From assembly GCA_029262775.1 (NCBI GenBank), contig JAJCYR010000044.1, positions 1 to 41,883 of the forward strand: a DNA stretch of 41,883 nt, given 5' to 3'. Made by a program: the position numbers and the translations under genes. This DNA is from Bacteroidota bacterium. Lineage in GTDB: Bacteria > Bacteroidota > Rhodothermia > Rhodothermales > UBA10348. Positions 1 to 11,906 of the stretch are shown one piece after another (the stretch's first letter is position 1; every line of letters starts with the position of its first letter). The notes under the pieces are model-generated. The model saw nothing but the letters and a program-made list of their open reading frames with translations. It had not been told where the DNA came from and searched no databases.

Positions 1-122
1 GAAACTGGTCGTTTGGTGCGGGTTTGCAAGCGGCCGGACTCATATTCGATTATGCGCTGCTGCCGTTCGAGGAGGGATTCGGTGGCGCCGCGCACATCCT
101 TACGGGGACGTACTCGTTTTAA
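1..122 (+). CDS. Outer-membrane beta-barrel protein, C-terminal fragment
   Basis: Reading from base 3, the first 39 codons are open and end with TAA at 120-122. The peptide has alternating hydrophobic residues, contains LIFDYALLPFEEGFGG, and ends in TGTYSF. A terminal aromatic residue after an amphipathic strand is the usual C-terminal signal of outer-membrane barrels, and the DYAL-PF pattern is typical of the last strands of PorV/UPF0164-type proteins in Bacteroidota. Only the end of the gene is in the window, so the exact family is an inference. Before the IS insertion this gene converged on the metalloprotease gene, with about 16 bp between the two stop codons. Confidence 0.6.
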   Translation, partial: NWSFGAGLQAAGLIFDYALLPFEEGFGGAAHILTGTYSF

Positions 123-138
123 AAGCTTTTAAAGGCTT

Positions 139-142
139 TTAG
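139..142. repeat. Target-site duplication TTAG, left copy
   Basis: TTAG at 139-142 directly precedes the left inverted repeat of the IS. The identical tetranucleotide follows the right inverted repeat at 1917-1920. A 4-bp duplication is normal for IS1380-family elements. Confidence 0.85.
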
Positions 143-161
143 CCTGATCTATTCACGCGCA
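143..161 (+). repeat. IS1380 left terminal inverted repeat
   Basis: This is a 19-bp terminal repeat matching the right end (1898-1916) at 16 positions; the three mismatches are adjacent, at 148-150. The 249 bp between this repeat and the transposase stop codon (162-410) hold no gene I can support. Confidence 0.85.
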
Positions 162-410
162 GCCCAAAGGTACAGATTTCGGGTCACTGGCACGGGCTCT
201 GGAGCGGATCTCACCTTGCTTGCGGGTACTCGCGCGCTGCAGAGGCCGTTTGTCAGTATTGATCGGAGGAATTATACCACGACAGGCGTTCAGTACACAT
301 GTATTGCACATGCCCGTCTTTGATGTGGGCGCATACCCAGGTCAGCCCTGCACAGATCAGCGGCAAGGAGTACGACCAGACGTTAGTTTGCGGAGAGCGT
401 TGCGAAGGCG

Positions 411-1817
411 CTATCCGGGCCGCAGACGCGCCGTGACAAGGAAGTTTCGCCGCAGGGCTGGCTCTACAGGGCAGCTCGAGGGAAGCTCTATCCTGATACG
501 CGTCTTGAGCTCTCGTACACGGGCGGCAAGTTTGATGAGTCGCGTGCGCAGCGTCTCAATCGTCGCCGTCGCGTACTCGGTGCCGTGGAGCAGTTCACGC
601 CGCCACGTGTCAAAGAGGACGTAGGCCGCCGAGTGCAGCAGCAGCCGGAATTGATTGGCATGAAAGCGGTGGCAGGATGCCTTGTCCGAGCGCAGATACC
701 GCTTGTGATCCTTGATGTAGTTTTCAGCCTGCCCGCGCTTACAGTAGATATCCTGATAGAGGCGCCTGGCTGGGGTCTGTTCCATGTTCGTCACGACGAA
801 GCGCGTGTTCGTTCCTTTCGCCGTGATCTCGACTTTGATGATAACACGGCGGTACCGATTCCAGGAACGCGCTTTGTAGCGAACCGAATGAAAGCGCAAC
901 ACCTTCCTGCCGTCGCCCCGCTCAAAGCGCCGTACAGCCTCTTTGATGACGGGCGCGGCGAGGCGCTGGAGGACGACGTTCGATATCAGACCGCTCACAT
1001 ACATCGTGGAGGGTGCCTCATCGAGAAAGGCCATCACTTCGGGCTTCGTAAAATGACCGTCGCCGCGGTAGAGGATCTGCGTTTGCGGCCAGTGCTGCCG
1101 CACGTAATCGATCAGGCGCTTCACAATGGAGAGGAGCTGCAATCCATTGAGCTGCTTGGGCTTGAGGATCGTGGTGATGAGGCGACCGGAGAGCCCTTCA
1201 TAGACGTGTAGTGGCATATAGCAGTACGCGTCGTAGTAGGTGTTGAAGAGTCGCAGTTGCTGACTGCCGTGAAGGGGGCTGTCCGTATCGTCGAAGTCCA
1301 ATACAATGATCTCGGGCGGCTCGGCATAGGACGCGACGAATTGATCCGTCAGGCACTTCGCCATCCGATACAGATCAGAGCGGGAGGGCGTATTCTGGAA
1401 GCGCGAGATGGTCGGTTGCGAGGCCAGAGCACCGCCACTTTCGGGCAGCTGGCCTACCATCATCTTCATGATGGGGTCATCGCGCAGGCTGTTGCTGTCG
1501 TTACCGTCCTCATAGCCAGCCGCTATCTGGTAGACCGTCTGCCGAATAAGGTCACGCATGGAGTGTGCCGTATAACGCGGGTCACGCGGATCGGTGATGG
1601 CCTCGGCAAGCGCTCCGGTCAGACCAATCTGCTCGTCGACCTCCTTGAGTTGCAACAATCCCCCATCGCTGCTGAGCGTACCTCCGCTGAAGTCGATATG
1701 GACGGTCTTGCCCCGCACGGACGTGGCTTCGAGCGGCTCTTCACTGGTAGAGAAAAACGTCTGTTGGGCTTGATTTGCCGCCGAAAATAACCGTTCTTGA
1801 TTCGAAAGAGAGTTCAT
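411..1817 (-). CDS. IS1380-family transposase
   Basis: This is a DDE transposase of 468 residues, within the usual IS1380 size. The N-terminal part has the family pattern HIDFSGGTLSSDGG. Candidate catalytic residues are the first Asp in VLDFDDTDSPLHG, the second Asp in YRGDGHF, and the Glu in CKRGQAENYIKDHKR, in the expected order. The ATG at 1817 is chosen as the start; the frame stays open to a TTG at 1847, which would add ten residues. No strong ribosome-binding site precedes either. No internal stop or frameshift is seen. Confidence 0.92.
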   Translation of the reverse strand: MNSLSNQERLFSAANQAQQTFFSTSEEPLEATSVRGKTVHIDFSGGTLSSDGGLLQLKEVDEQIGLTGALAEAITDPRDPRYTAHSMRDLIRQTVYQIAAGYEDGNDSNSLRDDPIMKMMVGQLPESGGALASQPTISRFQNTPSRSDLYRMAKCLTDQFVASYAEPPEIIVLDFDDTDSPLHGSQQLRLFNTYYDAYCYMPLHVYEGLSGRLITTILKPKQLNGLQLLSIVKRLIDYVRQHWPQTQILYRGDGHFTKPEVMAFLDEAPSTMYVSGLISNVVLQRLAAPVIKEAVRRFERGDGRKVLRFHSVRYKARSWNRYRRVIIKVEITAKGTNTRFVVTNMEQTPARRLYQDIYCKRGQAENYIKDHKRYLRSDKASCHRFHANQFRLLLHSAAYVLFDTWRRELLHGTEYATATIETLRTRLIKLAARVRELKTRIRIELPSSCPVEPALRRNFLVTARLRPG

Positions 1818-1850
1818 GTGTTCAGGTGTCCGATTCGCTCTTGACAAGCA

Positions 1851-1865
1851 GCCTTAAAATAAGGC
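1851..1865. promoter_or_regulatory. Short palindrome at IS edge upstream of transposase
   Basis: GCCTTA-AAA-TAAGGC is a perfect 6-bp inverted repeat with a 3-base loop, lying between the right terminal repeat and the transposase start. Hairpins at this place in insertion sequences often limit transcription or translation entering from outside. That role is inferred by position only. Confidence 0.3.
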
Positions 1866-1897
1866 TTTACGGACACGATCGCATGGACTCTTTTTTA

Positions 1898-1916
1898 TGC
1901 GCGTGAATTATTCAGG
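1898..1916 (-). repeat. IS1380 right terminal inverted repeat
   Basis: This is the partner of 143-161, followed immediately by the second TTAG copy at 1917-1920. The first three bases of that copy (TTA) read as TAA on the minus strand and serve as the stop codon of the metalloprotease gene. Confidence 0.85.
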
Positions 1917-6046
<4,130 letters not shown>

Positions 6047-6054
6047 TCAAAGCC

Positions 6055-6477
6055 ATGTCCAAGCACCTGCACGTTGATATTGTAAGCCCATCCGGGAGCG
6101 TTTTCAGTGGACATGCGCTGGGCGTGCGCGCGCCGGGAACGGAGGGGTCGTTCGCGGTGCTGTTCAACCACGCGCCCATGGTCGCGACCATCGAGGTGGG
6201 AAGTCTTGTAGTGACGAGCGATACGGATGAGCGCATTGAGGTGGCTACGAGTGGCGGCTTTCTGGAAGTCTCCGAAAACCGCGTATCGGTGCTGGCCGAG
6301 ACGGCCGAGCTGGCGACGGATATCGATGTGGCGCGGGCGCAGCGGGCCGAGGAGCGTGCCGTTAAGGCGCTCTCCCATGAGCCGACGAGCGAAGAGCGTG
6401 CGCGTTATGAGTCCGCCCTGGACCGCGCCCGCAACCGCCTTCGTGTGGCCATGGGGGCCGTCGGGCATCACGCGTAA
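6055..6477 (+). CDS. atpC: F1F0 ATP synthase subunit epsilon
   Basis: This is the epsilon subunit of F1, which couples rotation and regulates the catalytic head. It has 140 residues: an N-terminal beta-sandwich (LHVDIVSPSGSVFSGHALGVRAPG, with the typical GVRAPGTEGSFAVL segment) and a C-terminal helical hairpin (ARAQRAEERAVKAL onward). It starts 8 bp after atpD and is surely co-transcribed. A second, diverged copy of its last 20 codons lies about 560 bp downstream (7033-7095), suggesting that the 3' end of this gene was replaced or duplicated by recombination. Confidence 0.96.
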   Translation: MSKHLHVDIVSPSGSVFSGHALGVRAPGTEGSFAVLFNHAPMVATIEVGSLVVTSDTDERIEVATSGGFLEVSENRVSVLAETAELATDIDVARAQRAEERAVKALSHEPTSEERARYESALDRARNRLRVAMGAVGHHA

Positions 6478-6543
6478 CGTCCGCTACGGCTTCATCGAGC
6501 TGCTTTTGAGCTGTTGGGGACGGTGTTGTAATTCGTCTGGCGT

Positions 6544-6999
6544 TCATTGTCTGGCCTCCTCAATCAGAAGCTGGTAGTACGGCTCGTGTAGTATGTCACG
6601 ATTTTCTCCCCGTTGTTCAAAGACCAACTCCGGAGATTCGCTGTCGTTCATGAAACAGACACAACGATCGACACGATGGCTGAAATCAGCAAATAAATCA
6701 ACTCTACACGCCAACCATCACGTTGCAATCGTTCAATACGGTGTAGATATGTTCTTCCAGCCAATGTCGTTTCAAAAGCGAAATCTTCCCGGGATTCTAT
6801 GCATGCCTCGATATTCCCGCAGAAAAATTCGACTGGCGGATAACAAATCCCGTTCGGGCGCGAGTGGTGAGATGCCTGCGGCGATCAGGTCAGCGTTGAT
6901 AAACTCCGTACAACCAGCGACGTGTGGAAGATATTCCAGGGCGAACGTAGTCTTACCAGCTCCGTTTGGGCCAGCAATGATCCAGCAGGTTGGGGTCAT
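6544..6999 (-). pseudogene. Zeta-toxin-like P-loop kinase, decayed
   Basis: From the ATG at 6999 the frame encodes [19 protein letters not shown], then [21 protein letters not shown], the start of COG4185/zeta-toxin-like ATPases (usually about 190-200 residues). At about 6803-6815 a one-base frameshift occurs: FLREYRG breaks off, and the family sequence resumes in the next frame as [20 protein letters not shown] and RIERLQRDGWRVELIYL. A piece of the middle is then missing, and the C-terminus (SPELVFEQRGENRDILHEPYY, ending EEARQ) appears in another frame up to the TGA at 6544-6546. The gene is therefore dead, with at least one frameshift and one deletion. Related chromosomal proteins are often paired with a small antitoxin; none remains here. 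Confidence 0.8.
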
Positions 7000-7032
7000 C
7001 GTATCCTGTTTTCCGTGAATATATCATAAAAG

Positions 7033-7095
7033 GCGCTCGACGGCGCACGCAACCGCCTGCGCGTCGCCATGGGCGCGGTGGGGCATCGCGCGTAG
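7033..7095 (+). pseudogene. Second copy of the atpC 3' end (20 codons and stop)
   Basis: These 63 bases encode ALDGARNRLRVAMGAVGHRA and a stop. The true atpC ends ALDRARNRLRVAMGAVGHHA, so 18 of 20 residues match. By hand count 12 of 63 bases differ, and nearly all differences are in third codon positions. Upstream of codon 1 the similarity stops abruptly. The pattern says the fragment diverged while it was still a working atpC tail. It is now cut off from any start and separated from atpC by the dead zeta-like gene. Confidence 0.8.
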
Positions 7096-7104
7096 CGCTT
7101 TCCG

Positions 7105-7971
7105 TCAGGTGCCCGACCATTCGAAAAGGAGAATGCCCGTCGGAAAGGCAAAAGAACGCCAGTTCATGCTGTCAAGGGGGATGACGTACCACCCGGGTGG
7201 CCAGACTTCAAGGTCCGGGGTGTCGTCTACGTGGTGGGAACGCACAAGGATGGAGCCCAGCCTGTACCTGAAGCGCGGCCATTGTCGAATGCCTGGGACC
7301 TCCATGTACCCGCTGGTTTCACCCGGCTCAATGCTAACGGGTTCGGTAGGAGGCAAGTGACTCGGATCGCGGTAGACGACAAGGGAATCTGCACGAACCG
7401 GATTCGTATTCTCAAAGCGGAGCATGATCTGGCTACCGCCCAGCGAGTCAATACGTTGCTGAGCCGGTCTCGAACCAGTTCTGCTTCCATGTGTCACGCC
7501 GGCGTCGAAAATATCCATGACCCGAATGGTGTAGTAGGCGGGCTGAAGCGGATCGAGCGAGGCGGTCAGGAGCTGGCTGCTGCAGATATCGCACGCTGGT
7601 GAGTCCCACCGAACCTCAAGTTCACGACCGTTCCGAGGCAGGTAGTACCAGGCCGACGTGTCGGATCTGGCTACCGATGGCTGATCAATCGGGGTTCTGT
7701 CGCGGATGATGCCACGGTCATCGCGCAGGACAAACCAGAGTTGAAACCTGGGAAAGGCATTTTCCGACGTGTTCACGAGGCGGACGGCGATCGAGTCCCG
7801 GGCAATGGGGCGCAGTGAGTCGGGCCGCGCCCGATCCGAGAAAAAACGCTCGCCCGGCTGCGCGTTTTCTCCAGGAAGCGGAGGGTCCGACGATGCGCCA
7901 GACGTGGTCAACCCGTCGCAGGCCGTGAGCAGAAGAGGCAGCAGCAGTGCTATGAAGGCCGATTGGTGCAT
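7105..7971 (-). CDS. Hypothetical lipoprotein
   Basis: This is a 288-residue lipoprotein of unknown function. The N-terminus MHQSAFIALLLPLLLTAC is a type II signal peptide with the lipidated Cys at position 18 (LTAC lipobox), so the mature protein is membrane-anchored in the periplasm or on the outer membrane. The mature part is beta-rich, and a CDIC pair near the middle could form a disulfide. I do not recognise a domain. It stands alone: the atpC tail relic lies beyond its 3' end and a decayed lipoprotein copy lies beyond its 5' end. Confidence 0.7.
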   Translation of the reverse strand: MHQSAFIALLLPLLLTACDGLTTSGASSDPPLPGENAQPGERFFSDRARPDSLRPIARDSIAVRLVNTSENAFPRFQLWFVLRDDRGIIRDRTPIDQPSVARSDTSAWYYLPRNGRELEVRWDSPACDICSSQLLTASLDPLQPAYYTIRVMDIFDAGVTHGSRTGSRPAQQRIDSLGGSQIMLRFENTNPVRADSLVVYRDPSHLPPTEPVSIEPGETSGYMEVPGIRQWPRFRYRLGSILVRSHHVDDTPDLEVWPPGWYVIPLDSMNWRSFAFPTGILLFEWSGT

Positions 7972-8031
7972 ACTACTGGTAGGTACCTGGCTACCTCAAG
8001 GTTTCCGCAGGGACGCGGAATTGCCCTCAGC

Positions 8032-8055
8032 GTAGGGTACAGGGGGATAGCCGTA
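8032..8055 (+). promoter_or_regulatory. Upstream element shared with the 11990 lipoprotein gene, copy 1
   Basis: The bases around GTAGGGTA and GGGGGATAGCCGTA here match the region before the intact lipoprotein gene (11898-11925), with a two-base difference in spacing. Conservation outside the coding part suggests a promoter or regulator site. Which factor reads it is unknown; the sigma domain encoded at 13166 is one candidate. Confidence 0.45.
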
Positions 8056-8291
8056 TTGCAGTTGCCTTCGGGCTCATGGGATGTGACTCCGGCAGTTCAC
8101 TTACGGGCGCTGCATCCGAAGGTGCCACCGACGCACCTGTTTCGCTGTCTCTCTCCATCGTAGACGGTACGGCACTCGCCGGTTCAGACGGGGCAACATC
8201 CGCATTCGGCAAGTCCGGCACGATAGATCTGACGCGTGTACGCCTGCTTCTTCGCACCATACAGATCCACTCGGACGACAGCGATGCGGTC
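8056..8291 (+). pseudogene. Decayed copy of the DUF4382-like lipoprotein, N-terminal part
   Basis: The frame reads AFGLMGCDSGSS, then SLSLSIVDGTALAG and GTIDLTRVRLLLRTIQIHSDD. The intact lipoprotein at 11990 reads ALGVVGCDSGSS and ADIEITRARFLVRTIQFHAED at the same places. Here the start codon and first half of the signal peptide are missing, apparently through a deletion of roughly 80 bp that joins the upstream element to the lipobox. After the SDDSDA residues the similarity ends. What is left could start only at an internal ATG (8076) and would have no signal peptide, so I treat it as a relic. Confidence 0.65.
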
Positions 8292-8421
8292 GGGGTGAGT
8301 CAATGCTTGTGCACGCCAGTGTCGGGTAGCCACTCTTCGATCGGTTTCGTCCACGATTGTGTATGGCGAGGGATTCTGTTATAATGCCGTCACCCTGACT
8401 CCCATTTAAACGGAAGAAAAA

Positions 8422-9327
8422 TTGGCGGACAAACAGGACCTGGATTTCACGTACAGTACGATCGACAGGATCTTCCGCATGAGCATGGGTGAGACCGGCG
8501 ACTTCAGCGGTGCCATGTACGATGGGGATTTCTCGATGACGCTCGAGGAGGCCCAGGAAAAAAAGCACCGCTACATCGTCGAGCAGCTGGATATCACCCC
8601 CGACAGTCGGGTCCTGGACATGGGATGCGGCTGGGGACCGCTCGTTTCGTACATCACGAATCAGGTCGGAGCAAAATGCATTGGGCTCACCCTGTCCGAC
8701 GGACAGGCACGTGCATGCAAAAAAAACGGTCTGGACGTGCACATCAGGAACTGCCTCACCGTAACGCCAGATGATTTCGGTACGTTCGACGCCGTGGCAT
8801 CGCTCGGTGCGTTCGAGCACTTCTGTTCGATCGAGCAGTATCTCGCCGGCGAGCAGGAGGACGTGTACCGTGGATTTTTCAAGACGGTCAGCGATTTGCT
8901 GCCCGAAGGCGGTCGGCTCTTTCTGCAAACGATGGTGTTCGGCCCGAACATGATTGACCACGGCGAGATGAATATCCGCGCGAAGAAGGGGTCCACGCCG
9001 CATGTGCTGGCGCTGCTCGAGCGGCAGTTCCCAGGCTCCTGGTTACCGTACGGATCGGAAATGGTGGTCGACTGCGCCGCGCAGCACTTCGACCTGGTCA
9101 CAAAGAGCAGCGGCCGTCTGGACTATATCGAGACGATTACGCAATGGGAGAAGCGATACCGCTCCTTCAATCTGAAGAAGTACGCGTTCTTCCTCTCGCT
9201 TTTGCCGAAATACCTGATAGATGAAAACATCAGGGCGCTGCTCACGACCAGCCCGAACAAGGTCTGTTTCGAGCGGGAAGTCTTCGACCATTTCCGGATG
9301 GTTTTCGAAAAGAAGCCGTCCGCGTGA
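8422..9327 (+). CDS. Cyclopropane-fatty-acyl-phospholipid synthase-like methyltransferase
   Basis: This is an S-adenosylmethionine-dependent methyltransferase of 301 residues. Motif I is VLDMGCGWGPLVSYI (about residues 64-78), followed by GLTLSDGQ and by FDAVASLGAFEHF with the conserved EHF. This places it in the CFA synthase / mycolic-acid methyltransferase group, which modifies unsaturated acyl chains of lipids. The substrate cannot be read from the sequence. The start is TTG at 8422: an in-frame stop lies at 8407, GGAAG lies at -10, and the next ATG would remove conserved N-terminal sequence. It appears monocistronic. Confidence 0.85.
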   Translation: MADKQDLDFTYSTIDRIFRMSMGETGDFSGAMYDGDFSMTLEEAQEKKHRYIVEQLDITPDSRVLDMGCGWGPLVSYITNQVGAKCIGLTLSDGQARACKKNGLDVHIRNCLTVTPDDFGTFDAVASLGAFEHFCSIEQYLAGEQEDVYRGFFKTVSDLLPEGGRLFLQTMVFGPNMIDHGEMNIRAKKGSTPHVLALLERQFPGSWLPYGSEMVVDCAAQHFDLVTKSSGRLDYIETITQWEKRYRSFNLKKYAFFLSLLPKYLIDENIRALLTTSPNKVCFEREVFDHFRMVFEKKPSA

Positions 9328-9392
9328 CGGCGCGCCGCATTCGCACCATGGTGCATAAAACCGCAGGACATGGCAGCAGCGAGGCATGGTTC

Positions 9393-10628
9393 CTACCACA
9401 GGTATGAAATGGGAACAGCATGGAGTCGCTCCCCGAATGGCACGATTGAATCGCCGTCATAAAGAAGTATTCCGCTGGTGAATACGTCTTTGTGGGCGCG
9501 CTCGAGCAGGCGCAGGCCCTTGAAATCCTTGGTCGTTACCGTAGCCGATGCTTTCACCTTAATGCCTGCAAGGCGGCGGCCTTTTTGCAGGATGATGTCT
9601 ACTTCAACCTGGTCCTTGTCCCTGTAGTGGTAAAATCGGATGGGATCCGGCAGACATGAGGCCTGCCGACGGAGCTCCTGGTAGACAAATGTCTCAAGGA
9701 GTTGTCCGAGCAGCGTGCGGTCGCTTGCAAGATCATCGGCTGCAAGGCCCAGGAGGGAGCATGCTAACCCGGTGTCGCCCAAGTGTATTTTGGGTGTTTT
9801 GATGAGGCGGCGCATTCGGTTGCTGCTCCAAGGCTGAAGTTCTTCGAGCAAAAAGACGTGTGAGAGAAGGGTTACGTACTCTCTGATGGTCGGACGGCTG
9901 ATATGGAACGGTCCCGCGAGTTCACTGATATTCAGGAGATGTGCTGTCTGACCTGCGGCGAGCGCAAGAAGCCGAGGCAGCGCATGGAGTGACCTGATTG
10001 CGGCAAGGTCCTGAACATCCCGTTGAATCAGCGTGTCAACATAATCTCTGTACCAGGCCTGCCGACGCGTCGGGCTGTTTCGGAGCAGGGCGGCTGGAAA
10101 ACCGCCAGATGCCACCAGGCCGGGGAGGCGGGAAGCGAGTGGTTCTGCACGACGGCCGGCAGGAAATCCTTCTTCAAACAGACGATTCAAAAAATCGGGT
10201 TTTTCGCGCCTATGAAGCTCTGACTGCGAGAGTGGATGCAGACGCAGGATTTCCATGCGGCCAGCGAGAGAGTCGGCAAGCTGGGGTACGAGGAGCACAT
10301 TGGCCGAACCCGTCATGAGGAACCGACCCGGAATGCGATCTTCGTCGATGAGCAGCTTCAGCGACGTGAACAGCTCTGGGACACGCTGAACCTCATCCAG
10401 GATAACTCGTCCGCTCAACTGGCGGGTATATCCAACTGGATCTGACTGCGCTGCCATTCGTTGATTGTCGTCATCAAAGCTGATGTAATGGTAGTCTGCA
10501 GATTGCCCCACGTGCCGCGCAAGTGTGGTCTTACCACTCTGCCGGGGGCCGTGAAGCAAGACAACCGGTGTGTCAGTGAGGGCATCCATCAGGCGGGGAA
10601 GCACATGTCGGGGATAGAATGTTGTCAT
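9393..10628 (-). CDS. AAA ATPase with DUF4143 C-terminal domain
   Basis: This is a 411-residue protein of the AAA_14/DUF4143 type, common in accessory regions and without an agreed function. It has Walker A GPRQSGKTT, Walker B VILDEVQRVPE and the sensor segment FLMTGSAN, then the DUF4143 region with a winged-helix-like part (ISELAGPFHISRPTIREYV). The C-terminal nuclease-like motif reads EVDIILQKGRRLAGIKVKAS; in the second copy at 31342 the equivalent is GIEVK, so the Glu of the E-x-K pair is Lys here (AAG instead of GAG). The ATG at 10628 is preferred over the open extension to 10667, because the shorter form begins like its relatives. Three 22-bp-spaced repeats lie just upstream. Confidence 0.85.
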   Translation of the reverse strand: MTTFYPRHVLPRLMDALTDTPVVLLHGPRQSGKTTLARHVGQSADYHYISFDDDNQRMAAQSDPVGYTRQLSGRVILDEVQRVPELFTSLKLLIDEDRIPGRFLMTGSANVLLVPQLADSLAGRMEILRLHPLSQSELHRREKPDFLNRLFEEGFPAGRRAEPLASRLPGLVASGGFPAALLRNSPTRRQAWYRDYVDTLIQRDVQDLAAIRSLHALPRLLALAAGQTAHLLNISELAGPFHISRPTIREYVTLLSHVFLLEELQPWSSNRMRRLIKTPKIHLGDTGLACSLLGLAADDLASDRTLLGQLLETFVYQELRRQASCLPDPIRFYHYRDKDQVEVDIILQKGRRLAGIKVKASATVTTKDFKGLRLLERAHKDVFTSGILLYDGDSIVPFGERLHAVPISYLW

Positions 10629-10638
10629 GGAAACGCTG

Positions 10639-10696
10639 CGTCCAATTGAAAGAAAATCCTCGTCCAAATGTAAATAAAGGCCCGTCCAATTGAAAG
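10639..10696. promoter_or_regulatory. Three 22-bp-spaced iterons between divergent genes
   Basis: CGTCCAATTGAAAG occurs at 10639-10652 and 10683-10696, with a degenerate copy CGTCCAAATGTAAA at 10661-10674. The three copies start exactly 22 bp apart, so they lie on the same face of the helix, and each contains a CAATTG-like core. They fill the 92 bp between the DUF4143 ATPase start and the DUF6880 gene start, a natural place for an operator controlling one or both. Confidence 0.6.
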
Positions 10697-10720
10697 TTAC
10701 TATCGGTTCAGGAGTGTATA

Positions 10721-11906
10721 ATGTCTATAATTCGAGAATACGCATCCGGTGTTGCCGGCTTGAAGCGGCGTACGAAATTCACGCCATACAGAGAATCGTT
10801 CGGTCTTGCCAGGAAGCTCGACCACCTGCTGGAACTTCTTCAGCATGCAGATCTGTCGCCGGAGGAGGGCACACTTCGGATACTTGACTTCTTTCGAACC
10901 GACGAGGCTGTATTTGACACGTGTGACGACTCGGCCGGAGTCATCGGTGACGTCTACCGGTTCCGTGCATGCGATATGTTGGTCAGATACGCTTCGGCGT
11001 GTCCACGAAAGCAATTTCTGGCCGATGCCGTGCTCGACCTCGTCGGCGAGGGCGATGCGTATGGGATCCGGCACAATGCGCTGGGCGTGGCAGGTAAATT
11101 CCTGTCCCGAAGGGAAATGCTCTACCTCCTCGAATTCTTTGAGGACAGGGCGCGCGGGGGCGACTGGTCCGATTTCGTGTGCGCTCTTACGCTGGCCAAG
11201 CAGTTGAATGATGGTTCCATCATGGAGCGTGTACATGGAATCAGGGGGGATGACCTGCCCGCATATGCCATAGAGGATATATCGCGTGCATGGTTTGACT
11301 CGAACGCACCGGAGACGGCACTATCCTGGCTTGACCGTGTCCCGGCGACGGAGGCGTTTCGCAGCGAGGAACGCGAGGCACTGCGGGCAGACATTTACGA
11401 GTCTTTGGGACGGAAGGATGAGCGCGACGCCTTACTCTGGACGGCGTTTCGTGGAGCCCGTTCAGCTCAGTCATTCGAAGCGTTGCTTGAGCGGCTCGAA
11501 GTGGAACGCCTGGAATCGAGAAAAATCCTTCTTGCTGTCGGACCTGTGTTTTCTTATGGATACGGGGCACACGCAGGATGCAGCCCGTTGGTGCTACGCA
11601 GTACGGGATCAGATAGACGGTCATGCATACTGGATCCTGCCGGAGGTAGCGAAACGCTTTTCAGATAGCGGTGAAGCCTTGGCTGCGACCGTCATATGGA
11701 GGGCCCTTCTGGATGACTTGCTGGAGTCGGGCAGGTCGCGGGCCTACGGACACGGCGCCCGCTACCTGAAACGGCTTCGGGCCATTTCGACAATCAACGA
11801 TGACTGGAAAGATTTTGCCGAGCATGCCGCCTACGAGCATAGACTGGCGGGGCAGCACGGCCGCAAGTCCAGTTTTTGGAGGCGTGTAGATTCTGCCGTA
11901 GGGTAA
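10721..11906 (+). pseudogene. DUF6880-family protein, frameshifted
   Basis: The gene starts at the ATG at 10721 with a good Shine-Dalgarno AGGAG 7 bp upstream. The first part runs to about 11525 in one frame. After an AAAAA run at 11521-11525 the coding sequence continues one base later, as SFLLSDLCFLMDTGHTQDAA, ATVIWRALLDDLLESG, SRAYGHGARYLKRL, and ends HGRKSSFWRRVDSAVG. The AYGHAARYL and HGRK-x-x-FW patterns are the C-terminal signature of DUF6880 proteins. Read with four As, the frame would be continuous (ESRKSFLLSD). As given, the product stops out of frame at 11668. This is a genuine one-base insertion, a slippage site or a homopolymer error. The function is unknown. Confidence 0.75.

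Larger units (their letters stand above)
143..1916 (-). mobile_element. IS1380-family insertion sequence, complete
   Basis: The element is 1774 bp and carries one transposase gene on the minus strand. Its ends are imperfect inverted repeats: the left end begins CCTGATCTATTCACGCGCA (143-161) and the right end, read inward, begins CCTGAATAATTCACGCGCA (1916-1898), with 16 of 19 matches. It is flanked by TTAG on both sides. The ends, the duplication and the transposase are all intact, so it is probably recent and may still be able to move. It sits exactly between two formerly convergent genes, and its right-hand duplication contains the stop codon of the metalloprotease gene. Confidence 0.9.

Noticed and set aside
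220..1790. Three long plus-strand frames inside the IS element (220-624, 585-1211, 1257-1790)
   Set aside because: They are antisense to the transposase, which has family motifs; their proteins show no recognisable pattern.
6593..7018. Plus-strand frame of 141 codons downstream of atpC
   Set aside because: It is antisense to the decayed zeta-like gene, whose P-loop and C-terminal motifs are clear on the minus strand.
8101..9003. 300-codon minus-strand frame over the methyltransferase
   Set aside because: Shadow frame; the plus-strand gene has SAM-binding motifs and a usable ribosome-binding site.
9344..9356. GCACCATGGTGC palindrome between the methyltransferase and the first DUF4143 ATPase
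   Set aside because: Resembles half of the 31285 operator, but it is at the 3' end of both genes, is single and has no spacing partner; chance is likely.
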